A stretch of 64,000 nt of DNA from Bradyrhizobium liaoningense (GTDB lineage: Bacteria > Pseudomonadota > Alphaproteobacteria > Rhizobiales > Xanthobacteraceae), in contig NZ_JAFCJS010000001.1 of the NCBI RefSeq assembly GCF_018130825.1, positions 186,001 to 250,000 of the forward strand. The letters are read 5' to 3'. Numbering within the stretch: the first letter of the stretch is position 1; every line of letters starts with the position of its first letter. Below the pieces are notes generated by a model, which was not told where the DNA came from, made no database searches, and was given only the letters and a program-made list of their open reading frames with translations. The position numbers and the translations under genes were made by a program. Of this stretch, positions 16,403-25,538 are shown in pieces.

Positions 16403-17206
16403 CTGTATTTCGTTCTTTCCAAGACGCTCGGCACGGCGCTGCTGCCGATCAATCTCCTGGTCGAGCTCGGCATCCTGTCGCTGGTGCTGATGCTGACGCG
16501 CTTTGCCGCGCTCGGCCGCAAGCTTGCGGTGACCACGCTGATCCTGCTGGCGCTGGCTGCGTTCTCGCCGCTCGGCAATTTGCTGCTTTATCCGCTGGAG
16601 TCGCGCTTTCCGAAATGGGACCCGTCGCGGGGCGCGCCCGACGGCATCATCGTGCTCGGCGGCTCCGTCGACACCGATCTGTCGGCGGCGCATCGCACGC
16701 CGGTGGTCTCGGCCGCGGCCGATCGCATGCTGGCACCGGCCGAGCTCGCGCGCCGCTATCCGAATGCGCGCATCGTTTTCACCGGCGGCTCGGCGAACCT
16801 GGTCTCCACCGATGCCAGGGAAGCCGACTACTCCGCGCCGATCCTGGAAAACCTCGGCATCCCGAAGGAACGCCTGATCGTCGAACGGGACTCGCGCAAC
16901 ACCTGGGAGAATGCGGTCTTCACCCGGCAATTGGTGGCGCCGAAGCCGGGTGAGCGCTGGCTGCTGGTGACGTCGGCCTTCCACATGCCGCGCGCGATGG
17001 GGATCTTTCGCAAGGCCGGATTTGACGTCGAGGCCTATCCGGTCGACTGGCGCATGGGCGGGCGTGACGATCTCTTCGCGTTCACCCATCTCGGCAAGGA
17101 GGGTCTCGGCAGGACCGACGTCGCCATGCGCGAATGGATCGGTCTTTTGGCGTACCGCGTGATGGGCCGGACCGGCAAGTTGCTACCGGGGCCGGCCAAG
17201 GACTAG
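16403..17206 (+). CDS. YdcF/ElyC family envelope protein, probable CTG start
   Basis: A DUF218-family membrane protein related to E. coli ElyC, which affects envelope carbon-lipid (undecaprenyl) metabolism. The periplasmic-type domain carries DGIIVLGGSV, IVFTGGSANL, ERDSRNTWENA and LLVTSAFHMPRA. The first in-frame ATG/GTG/TTG is the GTG at 16484, but that cuts off an upstream hydrophobic segment (YFVLSKTLGTALLPINLL) that aligns with the ElyC N-terminus. A CTG at 16403, five bases after GAGTGAGG, restores the full two-helix N-terminus and gives 267 residues. Confidence 0.8.
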   Translation: MYFVLSKTLGTALLPINLLVELGILSLVLMLTRFAALGRKLAVTTLILLALAAFSPLGNLLLYPLESRFPKWDPSRGAPDGIIVLGGSVDTDLSAAHRTPVVSAAADRMLAPAELARRYPNARIVFTGGSANLVSTDAREADYSAPILENLGIPKERLIVERDSRNTWENAVFTRQLVAPKPGERWLLVTSAFHMPRAMGIFRKAGFDVEAYPVDWRMGGRDDLFAFTHLGKEGLGRTDVAMREWIGLLAYRVMGRTGKLLPGPAKD

Positions 17207-17266
17207 AACGGGGGTCGCAAAACAAGAACACAGCACCGGCGCGCGACCGCCGGTCGGGAGGACGCG

Positions 17267-18049
17267 ATGCAGCAACAGAGTGCAGAGAGGATCGACCTTG
17301 CCGGCCTCGTCGCCGATCTCAACAGCCTGTTGCGGCTGAAGACGACGGTGATCGGCATGAAGCTGTTCGCGCACGCTGCTGAGATGGAAGCGATCCCGAA
17401 AATACGGCGGCCGAATGCGATCCACACCACCGACCAGATCGTCAGCATGGCGGCGCGTCTGGGCTGGACCGTCGGCATCACCGCCGACGATCTGGTAGGC
17501 AGCCAGTGCCGCGCGGTGATTGGGCTCAGCCCCCAGGACGACAAATGGCTCGCCGGCGAGAACTATGTCGGGGTCTGGCACGGCACCGCGGAGGACGCGC
17601 GCAAGCGTCAGGAGGCGCTGGACGTGGTTCCGTTCGGGCACTATCAGGCGCTCGCGGTCAGCCCGCTCGCCAGCGGCCGGCTCGATCCGCCCGACATCTG
17701 CCTCGTCTACGCGACGCCGGGGCAAATGATCATCCTGATCAACGGGCTGCAATATACCGGCTACAGGAAATTCGAATGGGGCGTGGTCGGCGAGACCGCT
17801 TGCGCGGATTCCTGGGGCCGGGCGCTCAAGACCGGGGAGCCCAGCCTGTCCTTGCCATGTTATGCCGAACGGCGCTATGGCGGCGTGCCGGACGAGGAGA
17901 TGCTGATGGCCCTGAAACCTTCGCATCTCGCCAAGGCAATCGAGGGCATGAAGGCGCTGGCGAAGAACGGCCTGCGCTATCCGATCCCGCCCTATGGTAT
18001 TCAAAGCGACGTCCGTGCCGGCATGGGCGTGAGCTACGCGAAGAAGTAA
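17267..18049 (+). CDS. DUF169 domain-containing protein
   Basis: A 260-residue protein of the DUF169 family, whose biochemical role is unknown to me. Conserved-looking stretches are LKTTVIGMKLFA, SQCRAVIGL, VSPLASGRLDPPDICLVYATPGQ and CADSWGRALKTGEPSLSLPCYAERRYG, including several Cys residues that could bind metal. No signal peptide or membrane segment is visible, so it should be cytoplasmic. It precedes a saccharopine-dehydrogenase-like gene by nine bases, so the two are almost certainly an operon. Confidence 0.83.
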   Translation: MQQQSAERIDLAGLVADLNSLLRLKTTVIGMKLFAHAAEMEAIPKIRRPNAIHTTDQIVSMAARLGWTVGITADDLVGSQCRAVIGLSPQDDKWLAGENYVGVWHGTAEDARKRQEALDVVPFGHYQALAVSPLASGRLDPPDICLVYATPGQMIILINGLQYTGYRKFEWGVVGETACADSWGRALKTGEPSLSLPCYAERRYGGVPDEEMLMALKPSHLAKAIEGMKALAKNGLRYPIPPYGIQSDVRAGMGVSYAKK

Positions 18050-18058
18050 AGGCCAGTC

Positions 18059-19237
18059 ATGAGCTCTGCGAAATTCGACATCGTCGTCTACGGCGCGACC
18101 GGTTTCACCGGCCAGCTCGTCGCCGAATATCTGGCGGCGCATTACAAGGACGACAAGGCGCTCAAATGGGCGATGGCGGGCCGCAGCCTCGACAAGCTGA
18201 AAGCGGTGCGTGATGCCATCGGCGCACCCGCCGATACGCCGCTGATCGTGGCGGACGCGTCGGACGCGGCCTCGCTGAAGGCGATGGTGGCGCAGACGAA
18301 GTCGGTGATCACGACGGTCGGCCCGTATCAATTCTATGGCGAGGACCTGTTAGCTGCCTGCGTCGCTGCGGGTGCGGATTATTTCGATCTCTGCGGCGAG
18401 CCGGTCTGGATGCGGCAGATGATCGACAAGTACGGTGCGGCGGCCAAGGCGAGCGGCGCGCGCATCGTGTTCTCCTGCGGCTACGATTCCGTGCCGTTCG
18501 AGCTCGGCACGTTCTTCGTGCAGGAAGAGGCGAAGCGTGTGTTCGGCGCGCCGGCGGCCCGCGTGAAGGGACGCGTGCGCGACATGCGCGGCACGCTGTC
18601 GGGCGGCACCGCAGCCAGTGCGAAAGCGACTTTCGACGCCGTCGCCAAGGACCTCAGCCTCGTCGCCATCCTCAACGATCACTTCGCGCTGACGCCCGGC
18701 TTCACCGGCCCGAAGCAGCCCAAGGGCAACAGAGCCGTTTACGAAGAGGACCTGCAGTCCTGGGCCGCACCGTTCATGATGGCGCTGATCAACACCCGCA
18801 ACGTCCATCGTTCCAACATGCTGATGGGCTTTCCCTACGGCCAGGACTTCGTCTACGACGAGATGGTCCTGACCGGTCCCGGCGAGAAGGGCGAGGCCAA
18901 CGCCAAGCGCGTGATGGCGGCCAATGCCGAGAAGACCGGCCCGAATGCACCGAAGCCGGGCGAGGGGCCGTCGAAGGAGGAGCGTGAGAACGGCCTCTTC
19001 AACCTGCTCTATGTCGCGATCGCGCCCGACGGCCGCATGGTCCGCGCCGGCGTCACCGGTGACCGCGATCCCGGCTACGGCTCGACCTCCAAGATGATCT
19101 CCGAATGCGCGATCTGCCTGCTGCGTGACGCGAGCGATGTTGCCGCCGGATTCTGGACGCCGGGCGCAGCGATGCAGCACAAGCTGATCAAGCGGCTGCA
19201 GGACAATGCGGGGCTGACGTTTGGGGTGGAGAGCTAG
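18059..19237 (+). CDS. Saccharopine dehydrogenase-like oxidoreductase
   Basis: A 392-residue protein with an N-terminal Rossmann fold (DIVVYGATGFTGQLVAEYLA, residues about 7-26), followed by VITTVGPYQFYGEDLLAACV and DYFDLCGEPVWMR. These are typical of the family that includes mycobacterial trans-acting enoyl reductase and human SCCPDH. Lipid or polyketide reduction is a possible role, but no lipid synthase is adjacent. It sits nine bases behind the DUF169 gene. The ATG at 18059 is the only plausible start. Confidence 0.85.
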   Translation: MSSAKFDIVVYGATGFTGQLVAEYLAAHYKDDKALKWAMAGRSLDKLKAVRDAIGAPADTPLIVADASDAASLKAMVAQTKSVITTVGPYQFYGEDLLAACVAAGADYFDLCGEPVWMRQMIDKYGAAAKASGARIVFSCGYDSVPFELGTFFVQEEAKRVFGAPAARVKGRVRDMRGTLSGGTAASAKATFDAVAKDLSLVAILNDHFALTPGFTGPKQPKGNRAVYEEDLQSWAAPFMMALINTRNVHRSNMLMGFPYGQDFVYDEMVLTGPGEKGEANAKRVMAANAEKTGPNAPKPGEGPSKEERENGLFNLLYVAIAPDGRMVRAGVTGDRDPGYGSTSKMISECAICLLRDASDVAAGFWTPGAAMQHKLIKRLQDNAGLTFGVES

Positions 19238-19245
19238 CTCGGTAT

Positions 19246-19323
19246 CGTAGGGTGGGCAAAGGCGCAACGCGCCGTGCCCACGATCTCTCAGTGGTGGGCA
19301 CGCTGCGCTTTGCCCACCCTACG
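19246..19323. repeat. Palindromic GTAGGGTGGGCAAAG element, copy 1
   Basis: A 78-bp imperfect palindrome starting CGTAGGGTGGGCAAAG and ending CTTTGCCCACCCTACG, between two convergent genes. It is related to the elements at 27964, 46507 and 50948. It could fold into one long hairpin and may act as a bidirectional transcription end. Confidence 0.85.
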
Positions 19324-19339
19324 GCAGTTGAGATTGCCG

Positions 19340-20536
19340 CTACGCCGCCCGCGCGTCGTACGCGTACATGAACTCCATGCTCTTCGAGCCCAGCGGCAAT
19401 AGCCATTTCAGCATCTGATTGCGCATCCACGCGCCGGTAGCGCTGAACTCGCGCTTGCTGTTGCCGTTGCGGCGGGCCATCGCGACGATCTTCTCGGTGC
19501 GCGGACGCCGTTCGGCCTCGAAGGCCTGGAAGGTGGCGCCGAGCTCCTGTCCCTCCTGCATCAGGCGGGCGAGCCGCATCGCATCCTCCAACGCGAGCGA
19601 GGCGCCCTGACCGGCATGGGGGCTGGTGGCATGCGCGGCATCGCCGATCAGCAGCGAGCGCTTGCGCGACCAGGTCGGCAGCGTCGCGACGTCGAGCGTG
19701 TCGGTGACCACGATGTTCTCGGCCGCCGCGATGATATCAGGGATCGGATCGTGCCAGCCGCGGTGGAAGCCGCGCAGATGCTGCTTCAGCGTCGCGTGGT
19801 CGAGCGCGCGGAACATCGCCGCGTCCATGCCGTGCGCGGGCTGCGTGCTCCACCACATCACGCCGTCGTTCGGGTCCGGGCTGCAATGGCCGTAGCCGAA
19901 GAAGCCGCTCTGGCCGAAGGTGGTCTCGACATGCCGGCCGATCGGCCTGCCGTCGAGGACGGCGTGCGGCACGAAGCCGCCGAAGCCGATCAGGCCGGTG
20001 TCGAAGGGTTGCGGTCCGTCCGGCACGACCTGGCGACGCACCACCGAGTGCACGCCGTCGGCGCCGATCAGGAAGTCGCCTTCGGCGGTGGTGCCGTCAG
20101 AGAAATAGGCGATGATCGGCTGGTCGCCGCGATCCTCGATCTTGATCAGGCGCTTTTCGAAATAGAGCGAGACGCAGGCGCACCAGGCCTTGTCGATCAG
20201 GATCTCGTTCAGTGTCGCGCGGGAGATATTGACGGCCGGCTGGCCGAACCGCCGCGCCATGTCGCGGTTGATCGAGCCGAGCTTCTCGCCGCCCTGCGAA
20301 TAGAAGTCGAAGGCCTCCGCGACCGAGCCGCGGCTGATCAGCTCGTTCGCAAGGCCGATCTCGTCCATCACATGCATGCCGTTCGGCGCGATCTGGAGGC
20401 CGCCGCCGATGCCCTTCGAATAGGGCCACGCCTCGTAGATCGCGGACTCGATCCCGGCGCGGCGCAGCAGGATCGCGGCGACGGGCCCGGCGATGCCGGC
20501 GCCGATGATGAGGGCCTTGCGGGGACGGCTGGACAT
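19340..20536 (-). CDS. FAD-dependent monooxygenase
   Basis: A single-component class A flavoprotein hydroxylase (398 residues). The FAD fingerprint GAGIAGPVAAILLRR (12-26), the mid-sequence GADGVHSVVR, and GDAAHATSPHAGQGASLALEDA in the C-terminal part are all present. These enzymes use NAD(P)H and O2 to hydroxylate aromatic or related compounds. It is divergent from a MarR gene across a short region with a symmetric operator, so aromatic-ligand control is likely. Substrate unknown. Confidence 0.9.
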   Translation of the reverse strand: MSSRPRKALIIGAGIAGPVAAILLRRAGIESAIYEAWPYSKGIGGGLQIAPNGMHVMDEIGLANELISRGSVAEAFDFYSQGGEKLGSINRDMARRFGQPAVNISRATLNEILIDKAWCACVSLYFEKRLIKIEDRGDQPIIAYFSDGTTAEGDFLIGADGVHSVVRRQVVPDGPQPFDTGLIGFGGFVPHAVLDGRPIGRHVETTFGQSGFFGYGHCSPDPNDGVMWWSTQPAHGMDAAMFRALDHATLKQHLRGFHRGWHDPIPDIIAAAENIVVTDTLDVATLPTWSRKRSLLIGDAAHATSPHAGQGASLALEDAMRLARLMQEGQELGATFQAFEAERRPRTEKIVAMARRNGNSKREFSATGAWMRNQMLKWLLPLGSKSMEFMYAYDARAA

Positions 20537-20588
20537 GGCTTGCTCCCGACGTTTCCGTGGTGCTAGGAGAAATTACGGTCGCTAAATC

Positions 20589-20603
20589 TCTTAGTGGCTA
20601 AGA
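20589..20603. promoter_or_regulatory. Predicted MarR operator
   Basis: TCTTAG and CTAAGA form a perfect 6-bp inverted repeat around TGG, in the 96-bp region between the divergent monooxygenase and MarR genes. The surrounding sequence is A+T-rich (AAGATATATATCG), so the operator probably overlaps one or both promoters. Confidence 0.55.
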
Positions 20604-20632
20604 TATATATCGAGTAAGATAAGAGGCCGACC

Positions 20633-21154
20633 TTGTCAAGGACGAAGGCGCGCGTTGCGCTGTTGCAGGAGCTCGAGGCGGCGATGCGCAGGTCGTCCGC
20701 GCAGGGCGTGCTCTATGGCCAGACCGTTGCGAATGTTGCCGGAATCGCCAATTCCGACCTCGAATGCATGGACATCCTCTATCTCGAGGGCCGCGTCACC
20801 GCCGGCCGGCTCGCCGAAGTCACCGGATTGACGACGGGCGCGATCACCGGCGTGATCGACCGGCTCGAGAAGGCCGGCCTCGTGCGCCGCGAGCGGGACG
20901 AGAAGGACCGCCGCAAGGTCTTCATTTCGGTCGTGCCGGAGACGGCCATGAAGATCGGCCAGCTCTACGTGCCGATGCAGCAGGCGATGGAGAAAGTGTT
21001 CGGCGCCTATTCCGACGAGGAGCTGCGCCTGCTGCTGCGTTTCGCCAATGAGGGCTACAAGGGCGTGCTCGCGGCAACCGAAGCGCTGAAAAGCCTTCTC
21101 GACACGCCGCCGGAGAAGCGTCCCGATCTCAAGCTGAAGAAGCTTCGTCGCTAA
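20633..21154 (+). CDS. MarR family transcriptional regulator
   Basis: A 173-residue regulator with the MarR winged helix: ECMDILYLEGRVTAGRLAEVTGL, TTGAITGVIDRLEKAGLVRR and wing ERDEKDRRKVFISV. It starts with TTG at 20633. It is divergent from the FAD monooxygenase, which it probably controls through the operator at 20589-20603. Its last 26 bases overlap the 3' end of the convergent O-antigen-ligase-like gene. Confidence 0.87.
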   Translation: MSRTKARVALLQELEAAMRRSSAQGVLYGQTVANVAGIANSDLECMDILYLEGRVTAGRLAEVTGLTTGAITGVIDRLEKAGLVRRERDEKDRRKVFISVVPETAMKIGQLYVPMQQAMEKVFGAYSDEELRLLLRFANEGYKGVLAATEALKSLLDTPPEKRPDLKLKKLRR

Positions 21155-22382
21155 CCTTATAGGCCTGCGCGGCGGCGATCATGCCCCACATCGCGCCCAG
21201 CATCATCCAGAAGTGGCGCCAGTGGTCGGTGTCGATCACGAAGCTTTCGCCGACGGTCCCGACGAAAGCGGAGAAGATCGCGAGATAAGCGCGCGGCCAG
21301 GGCACGCGGACGAAGATGTGCCTGAAACCCATGATGACGGTGGTGAAGACCAGCGCGGGATAGCACACGCCCGAGAGCCAGCCGCCCGACATGAAAGCGT
21401 TGAGGTAGGAGTTGTGGGTGTCCTCGGGGAAGTAGCGGTGGAATTGCAGCGGGCCAATGCCGAACGGCAGCTCGAGCGCCATCTCCGCACCCAGGATGTG
21501 CCGGCCGAAGCGTCCGAAGCGGCCTTCGTCATAGCTCTGGTCGAAGCTGGCGCGCTGCTTGAACATCTCGGCGGTGGCATCGAATGACAGCAGCACCGCG
21601 ATCAGCGCAAGGCCCAGCACCGCGGCGACGATCGCCATGATGACGATGCGCGAGCGCTGCGCGTTGGTGCGGCTGGTCAGCACCATCAGCGCCAGCATGA
21701 AGGCGGAGGTCAGCACGAGGCCGCCCCAGGCGGCGCGCGAGAACGCGAGCAGGATCGCCAGCGACATGATGCCGAAGGCGATGACGTTGCGGATCGCCTT
21801 GCCGAGCTTGTCCGAGACCACGCTCTGGAGCGCGAACAGCGCCGGCAGGATCAGAAAGGCGCCGAGCACGTTCGGATCCTTGAACGTGCCGCGCGCACGG
21901 CCGTACAGCGTCAGCAGGTCGTTGCTGCCCGGCACCAGGTGGAAGTAGCCGGCGACCGCCAGGAGTGAGGCGACCATCGCACCGACCACGAGACCGCGGC
22001 GGAGCATGTCGAGCCGGGCCTCGGTGTCCTCGGAGATGACCATGGCGAAGAACACCACGGTCACAGCCATGTACCAGGAGGTCGCGATCCAGCTCACCAC
22101 CTCGGACTGCTCGAACAGCGGGATCGCGCTGATGGTGTAGCCGACATTGAGCAGGACCAGCATCAGCACCAGCGGCATTAGCACGAGCCGCAGGCGCAGG
22201 CCGGTGGCGAAGAAGGTGACGGTCGCGAGCAGCGTCACGATCTCGTAGGGGCTCGGCTCGATGAAGACGATGGCGCCGGAGGCGCCGACCAGCCACACCA
22301 GCGCGCGCTGGAGCGCCAGCACGCCGGGCGCAGCCGGTGCGGCCAATTTCACTCCACCGGCTGTCGCCGCATACGCCATCAC
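21129..22382 (-). CDS. O-antigen ligase / Wzy polymerase-like membrane protein
   Basis: A 417-residue protein with about ten or more hydrophobic helices (for example ALVWLVGASGAIVFI, LVLMPLVLMLVLLNVGY, LAILLAFSRAAWGGLVL). The C-terminal periplasmic region carries EDTHNSYLNAFMSGGW, matching the H-x-x-x-L type motif of the O-antigen ligase/Wzy superfamily (Wzy_C domain). It should polymerise or transfer a polysaccharide at the periplasmic side of the inner membrane. The downstream position in the polysaccharide cluster, with the sugar transferase on the same strand, supports a polymerase role. Confidence 0.85.
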   Translation of the reverse strand: MMAYAATAGGVKLAAPAAPGVLALQRALVWLVGASGAIVFIEPSPYEIVTLLATVTFFATGLRLRLVLMPLVLMLVLLNVGYTISAIPLFEQSEVVSWIATSWYMAVTVVFFAMVISEDTEARLDMLRRGLVVGAMVASLLAVAGYFHLVPGSNDLLTLYGRARGTFKDPNVLGAFLILPALFALQSVVSDKLGKAIRNVIAFGIMSLAILLAFSRAAWGGLVLTSAFMLALMVLTSRTNAQRSRIVIMAIVAAVLGLALIAVLLSFDATAEMFKQRASFDQSYDEGRFGRFGRHILGAEMALELPFGIGPLQFHRYFPEDTHNSYLNAFMSGGWLSGVCYPALVFTTVIMGFRHIFVRVPWPRAYLAIFSAFVGTVGESFVIDTDHWRHFWMMLGAMWGMIAAAQAYKVSDEASSA

Positions 22383-22424
22383 ACGCTCATACGCTTACGC
22401 AACTCGCACGCCACAAACACAGCT

Positions 22425-22525
22425 GTCATCGCCCGGCTTGACCGGGCGATCCAGTACTCCGCGGCAGCGAGGTTCGGCCTCGGCGTCTCGGCGTACTGGA
22501 TGCCCAGGTCGAGCCGGGGCATGAC
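22425..22525. repeat. Inverted intergenic repeat (GTCATCGCCCGG type)
   Basis: About 100 bp whose left arm begins GTCATCGCCCGGCTTGACC and whose right arm ends GAGCCGGGGCATGAC, with internal arms CCAGTAC/GTACTGG. It fills the gap between the polymerase-like and sugar-transferase genes. The same type of element appears as a half copy at 16295. Confidence 0.8.
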
Positions 22526-22532
22526 GGAAAAC

Positions 22533-24083
22533 TCAATACGCGTTCTCGTTCTTGGTCAGCAGCGAGATCGGCGTTTTCAGGAGAATGACGAGGTCGAACA
22601 GCACCGACCAGTTCTCGATGTAATAGAGGTCGAACTCGACGCGCTTCTGGATCTTCTCTTCGTTGTCGATCTCGCCGCGCCAGCCGTTGATCTGGGCCCA
22701 GCCGCTGATGCCGGGCTTGACGCGATGGCGGGCGAAATAACCGTCGACGGCTTCGTCGAACAGCCGGCTCTGGAGCTTGCCCTGCACCGCATGCGGGCGC
22801 GGGCCGACCAAAGAGAGATTGCCGGAGAATACCACGTTGAAGAGCTGCGGCAGCTCGTCCAGGCTGGTCTTGCGGATGAAGCGGCCGACGCGGGTGACGC
22901 GCGGATCGTTCTTGGTCACCACTTTCGATGCCGTCGGGTCGGCCTGGTGGTGGTACATCGAGCGGAACTTGTAGACGTCGATGCGCTCGTTGTTGAAGCC
23001 GAAGCGCTTCTGGCGGAACAGCACCGGACCGGGGCTGTCGAGCTTTACGGCCAACGCCACCAGTCCCATGATCGGCAGCGCTGCGAGCAGCGCGAGGCCG
23101 CCGACGATGCGGTCGAACAGCCATTTCATCACCAGATCCCAGTCGGTGATCGGCGCCTCGAACACGTCGAGCGTCGGCACCTCGCCGAGATAGGAATAGG
23201 AGCGGGGACGGAAGCGCAGCTTGTTGGTGTGCGCGGAGAGACGGATGTCGACCGGCAGCACCCAGAGCTTCTTCAGCATCTCCAGGATGCGCGTCTCGGC
23301 GGAGATCGGCAGCGCGAACAGCACCAGGTCGACGCGGGTGCGGCGGGCAAACTCGACGATGTCGTCGACCTTGCCGAGCTTGCGCGCGCCGGCGCAGGTG
23401 TCGAGCGCGCGGCTGTCGTTGCGGTCGTCGAACACGCCGAGCACGTGGATGTCGGAATCCTCCTGCGCGTTCAGTGCCTCGACAAGCTCCTCGCCGTTGC
23501 GGTCGGCGCCGACGATGATGGTGCGGCGGTCGAGCCGGCCCTGCCGCGCCCAGGCGCGCACCAGCGAGCGCAGCACCAGGCGCTCCGCGATCAGTGCGGC
23601 GAGCCCGAGGAAGTAGAAGGCGGCGAGCCACAGCCGCGACATTTCGCTGCCGAACTTGGCAAAGAAGGAGACGCCGATGAACAGCAGGAAGACGAACGAC
23701 CAGGACGAGATCATTCGCGTCATCTGCCGGAGCTGTCCGCGGAACAGCTGCACCTGGTAGATGTCGGCGGCCTGGAAGCAGACCACGGCGGCGATCGCGA
23801 CGGCCACGATCTCCGCAGGATAGGTCCAGCTGAAGCCGCCGGCGAGCGGCATGACATAACCGATATAGACCCCGAGGCCGACGAGGCTCAGCAGCGCGAA
23901 GTCAATGAGGCGGACGAAGCCGGCGATCACGATCGGCGAATAGGCGCGGGCGACCTTCTGGTTGACGACCTCGAGCGCGGCGGGCGAGAGCCGGCGGCGG
24001 CGTTCCACAAAGGGCTGATCAGCGGGCCTCGCCGCAGCGCTGGCCGCGGCATCGAGCATCGAGCGTGCGTTGAGCGGTTCCAC
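22533..24083 (-). CDS. Polyprenyl-phosphate glycosyl-1-phosphate transferase (exopolysaccharide initiation)
   Basis: Starts polysaccharide repeat-unit synthesis by transferring a sugar-1-phosphate to undecaprenyl phosphate. The N-terminal half has four to five membrane helices and a CoA-binding-like domain ([18 protein letters not shown]). The C-terminal catalytic domain has [48 protein letters not shown] and [12 protein letters not shown]. This is the WcaJ-type polyisoprenyl sugar transferase. The GTG at 24083 gives 516 residues; ATGs at 24059 and 24143 are alternatives. Confidence 0.93.
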   Translation of the reverse strand: MEPLNARSMLDAAASAAARPADQPFVERRRRLSPAALEVVNQKVARAYSPIVIAGFVRLIDFALLSLVGLGVYIGYVMPLAGGFSWTYPAEIVAVAIAAVVCFQAADIYQVQLFRGQLRQMTRMISSWSFVFLLFIGVSFFAKFGSEMSRLWLAAFYFLGLAALIAERLVLRSLVRAWARQGRLDRRTIIVGADRNGEELVEALNAQEDSDIHVLGVFDDRNDSRALDTCAGARKLGKVDDIVEFARRTRVDLVLFALPISAETRILEMLKKLWVLPVDIRLSAHTNKLRFRPRSYSYLGEVPTLDVFEAPITDWDLVMKWLFDRIVGGLALLAALPIMGLVALAVKLDSPGPVLFRQKRFGFNNERIDVYKFRSMYHHQADPTASKVVTKNDPRVTRVGRFIRKTSLDELPQLFNVVFSGNLSLVGPRPHAVQGKLQSRLFDEAVDGYFARHRVKPGISGWAQINGWRGEIDNEEKIQKRVEFDLYYIENWSVLFDLVILLKTPISLLTKNENAY

Positions 24084-24202
24084 GGGCGTCCACGTCCATT
24101 CCAAGAACCCGTGGGTCGCGACTTTGCGGCCCCGGGCAAGCATCCCCTGGCACTCGATTACCGGACAAATCGGAAGATTTTCTAAAGCGGCCTTAAGGAT
24201 GG

Positions 24203-25336
24203 TTAATGATTGGCAAATGCGTCGCGATAGCCCGCGAGCACGCCGTCGACCATGGCCTGCTGGGAGAAATGCGCGGAGATGCGCTCGCGCAAGGAGGTCG
24301 CGCGTTGCGCGGTCGCTTGCGGATCGTCCAGCGCCGCTGCGATCGCCTCGGCCATGGCCTCGGGGTTGCTCGGCGCGAACAAAGCGGGGCTGTTGGTGCC
24401 AAAGATTTCGGGGATGCCGCCGATCTTCGAGGCGATCATGGGAATGCCGGCGGCTCCCGCCTCGATCACGACATAGGGCATGGAATCGCCGCGCGAGGGA
24501 ACGACCAGCAGTCGCCCCTTGGAGAAGCCGTAGCGCGCCTTGACGTGGCCGATGAAACGGATGGTGCTGGTGAGGCCGAGCTTCTCGACCTGCGCCTTCA
24601 GCGCCGCCGTCTCCTCACCGTCGCCGCCGAGGGTGAGCGTGACGTTCTTGCCGCCTTCGCGCAGGCGCGCCACGGCATCGACCAGCAGGTCTGCGCCCTT
24701 GATGTGCCTGAACTCGCCGACATAGCAGAGGTCGGTGGCATCCTCGGCGGTGATGACGGGTTCGAATTCCTCAGGCGTCACGCCATTGAAGACGCAATGC
24801 ACCACGCCCTTGGGCGTGCCGACGATGCGCTGATAGGTGTCGCGGGCAAAGGCGCTCTCGAACAGGAACAGGTCGGTCGCGCCCATCAAGGAGCGTTCGA
24901 GCCGCGCGTAGAACTCGCCCTTCAAGGTGTTGAGCGGATAGTGCAGCGAGCCGCCATGCGGCGTGTAGATGCGGATGGTGTCGTCGGTGCGCCGTCGCAT
25001 GCGGATGAAGGCGCCGGCCTTGGCGCCGTGGCCGTGCATGACGTGAGGCTTGAGCTTCGAGATCAGGCGCCGCATCCGCATCCACACCATGACATCGTCG
25101 GGCGACGGCTCGCGGCGAATCGCCATGCGGTACACGCCGAGCCTCAAGCGCGGCGCGAGCTCCGTCAGCGCCTTGTCGGCGCGTTCGCCGCCGGTGAGGC
25201 TGTCGGCAAGGATCCCGACGTGGTGGCCGCGGTCGACCTGGCCGTTGGCGACGTCGAGGATGTGGCGAAAGATGCCGCCGACCGGAGCGCGCACGGCGTG
25301 CAGGATTCGAAGCGGCTGGTCGGGTGAGGGGGGCAT
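24203..25336 (-). CDS. Glycosyltransferase family 4 protein
   Basis: A 377-residue GT-B fold glycosyltransferase. The N-terminal domain has LRILHAVRAPVGGIFRHI and HVMHGHGAKAGA. The C-terminal GT4 region has LCYVGEFRHIKGADLLVDA, TLGGDGEE, and the nucleotide-sugar motif VPSRGDSMPYVVIEAGAAG with the usual E-x7-E spacing. It probably adds a sugar to the lipid-linked repeat unit made by the adjacent transferase. The ATG at 25336 is preferred; the frame runs further upstream without conservation. It is divergent from the Wzc-like gene. Confidence 0.9.
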   Translation of the reverse strand: MPPSPDQPLRILHAVRAPVGGIFRHILDVANGQVDRGHHVGILADSLTGGERADKALTELAPRLRLGVYRMAIRREPSPDDVMVWMRMRRLISKLKPHVMHGHGAKAGAFIRMRRRTDDTIRIYTPHGGSLHYPLNTLKGEFYARLERSLMGATDLFLFESAFARDTYQRIVGTPKGVVHCVFNGVTPEEFEPVITAEDATDLCYVGEFRHIKGADLLVDAVARLREGGKNVTLTLGGDGEETAALKAQVEKLGLTSTIRFIGHVKARYGFSKGRLLVVPSRGDSMPYVVIEAGAAGIPMIASKIGGIPEIFGTNSPALFAPSNPEAMAEAIAAALDDPQATAQRATSLRERISAHFSQQAMVDGVLAGYRDAFANH

Positions 25337-25538
25337 GATCAAAACCAGCGCTCGACGGCGAGTACCGAACAATTCCAGGAAATATCGAGAGGGATTAAGA
25401 GCCTTCGTGGTTAACAAACGGTGAGGAACGCGCGGGCGCGAGGCGCTGGATGGCACGATTAACCCAGCGGCAACCTTAATGGAGTGTAATCGCTGCGGTT
25501 GAGGTAGCTTGGTGGCGTTGCCCCTGCGGGAGTGTTCG

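Noticed and set aside
22500-24185. Open frame of 561 codons on the plus strand
   Set aside because: Shadow of the sugar transferase gene; no domain pattern and the opposite strand has a complete catalytic signature.
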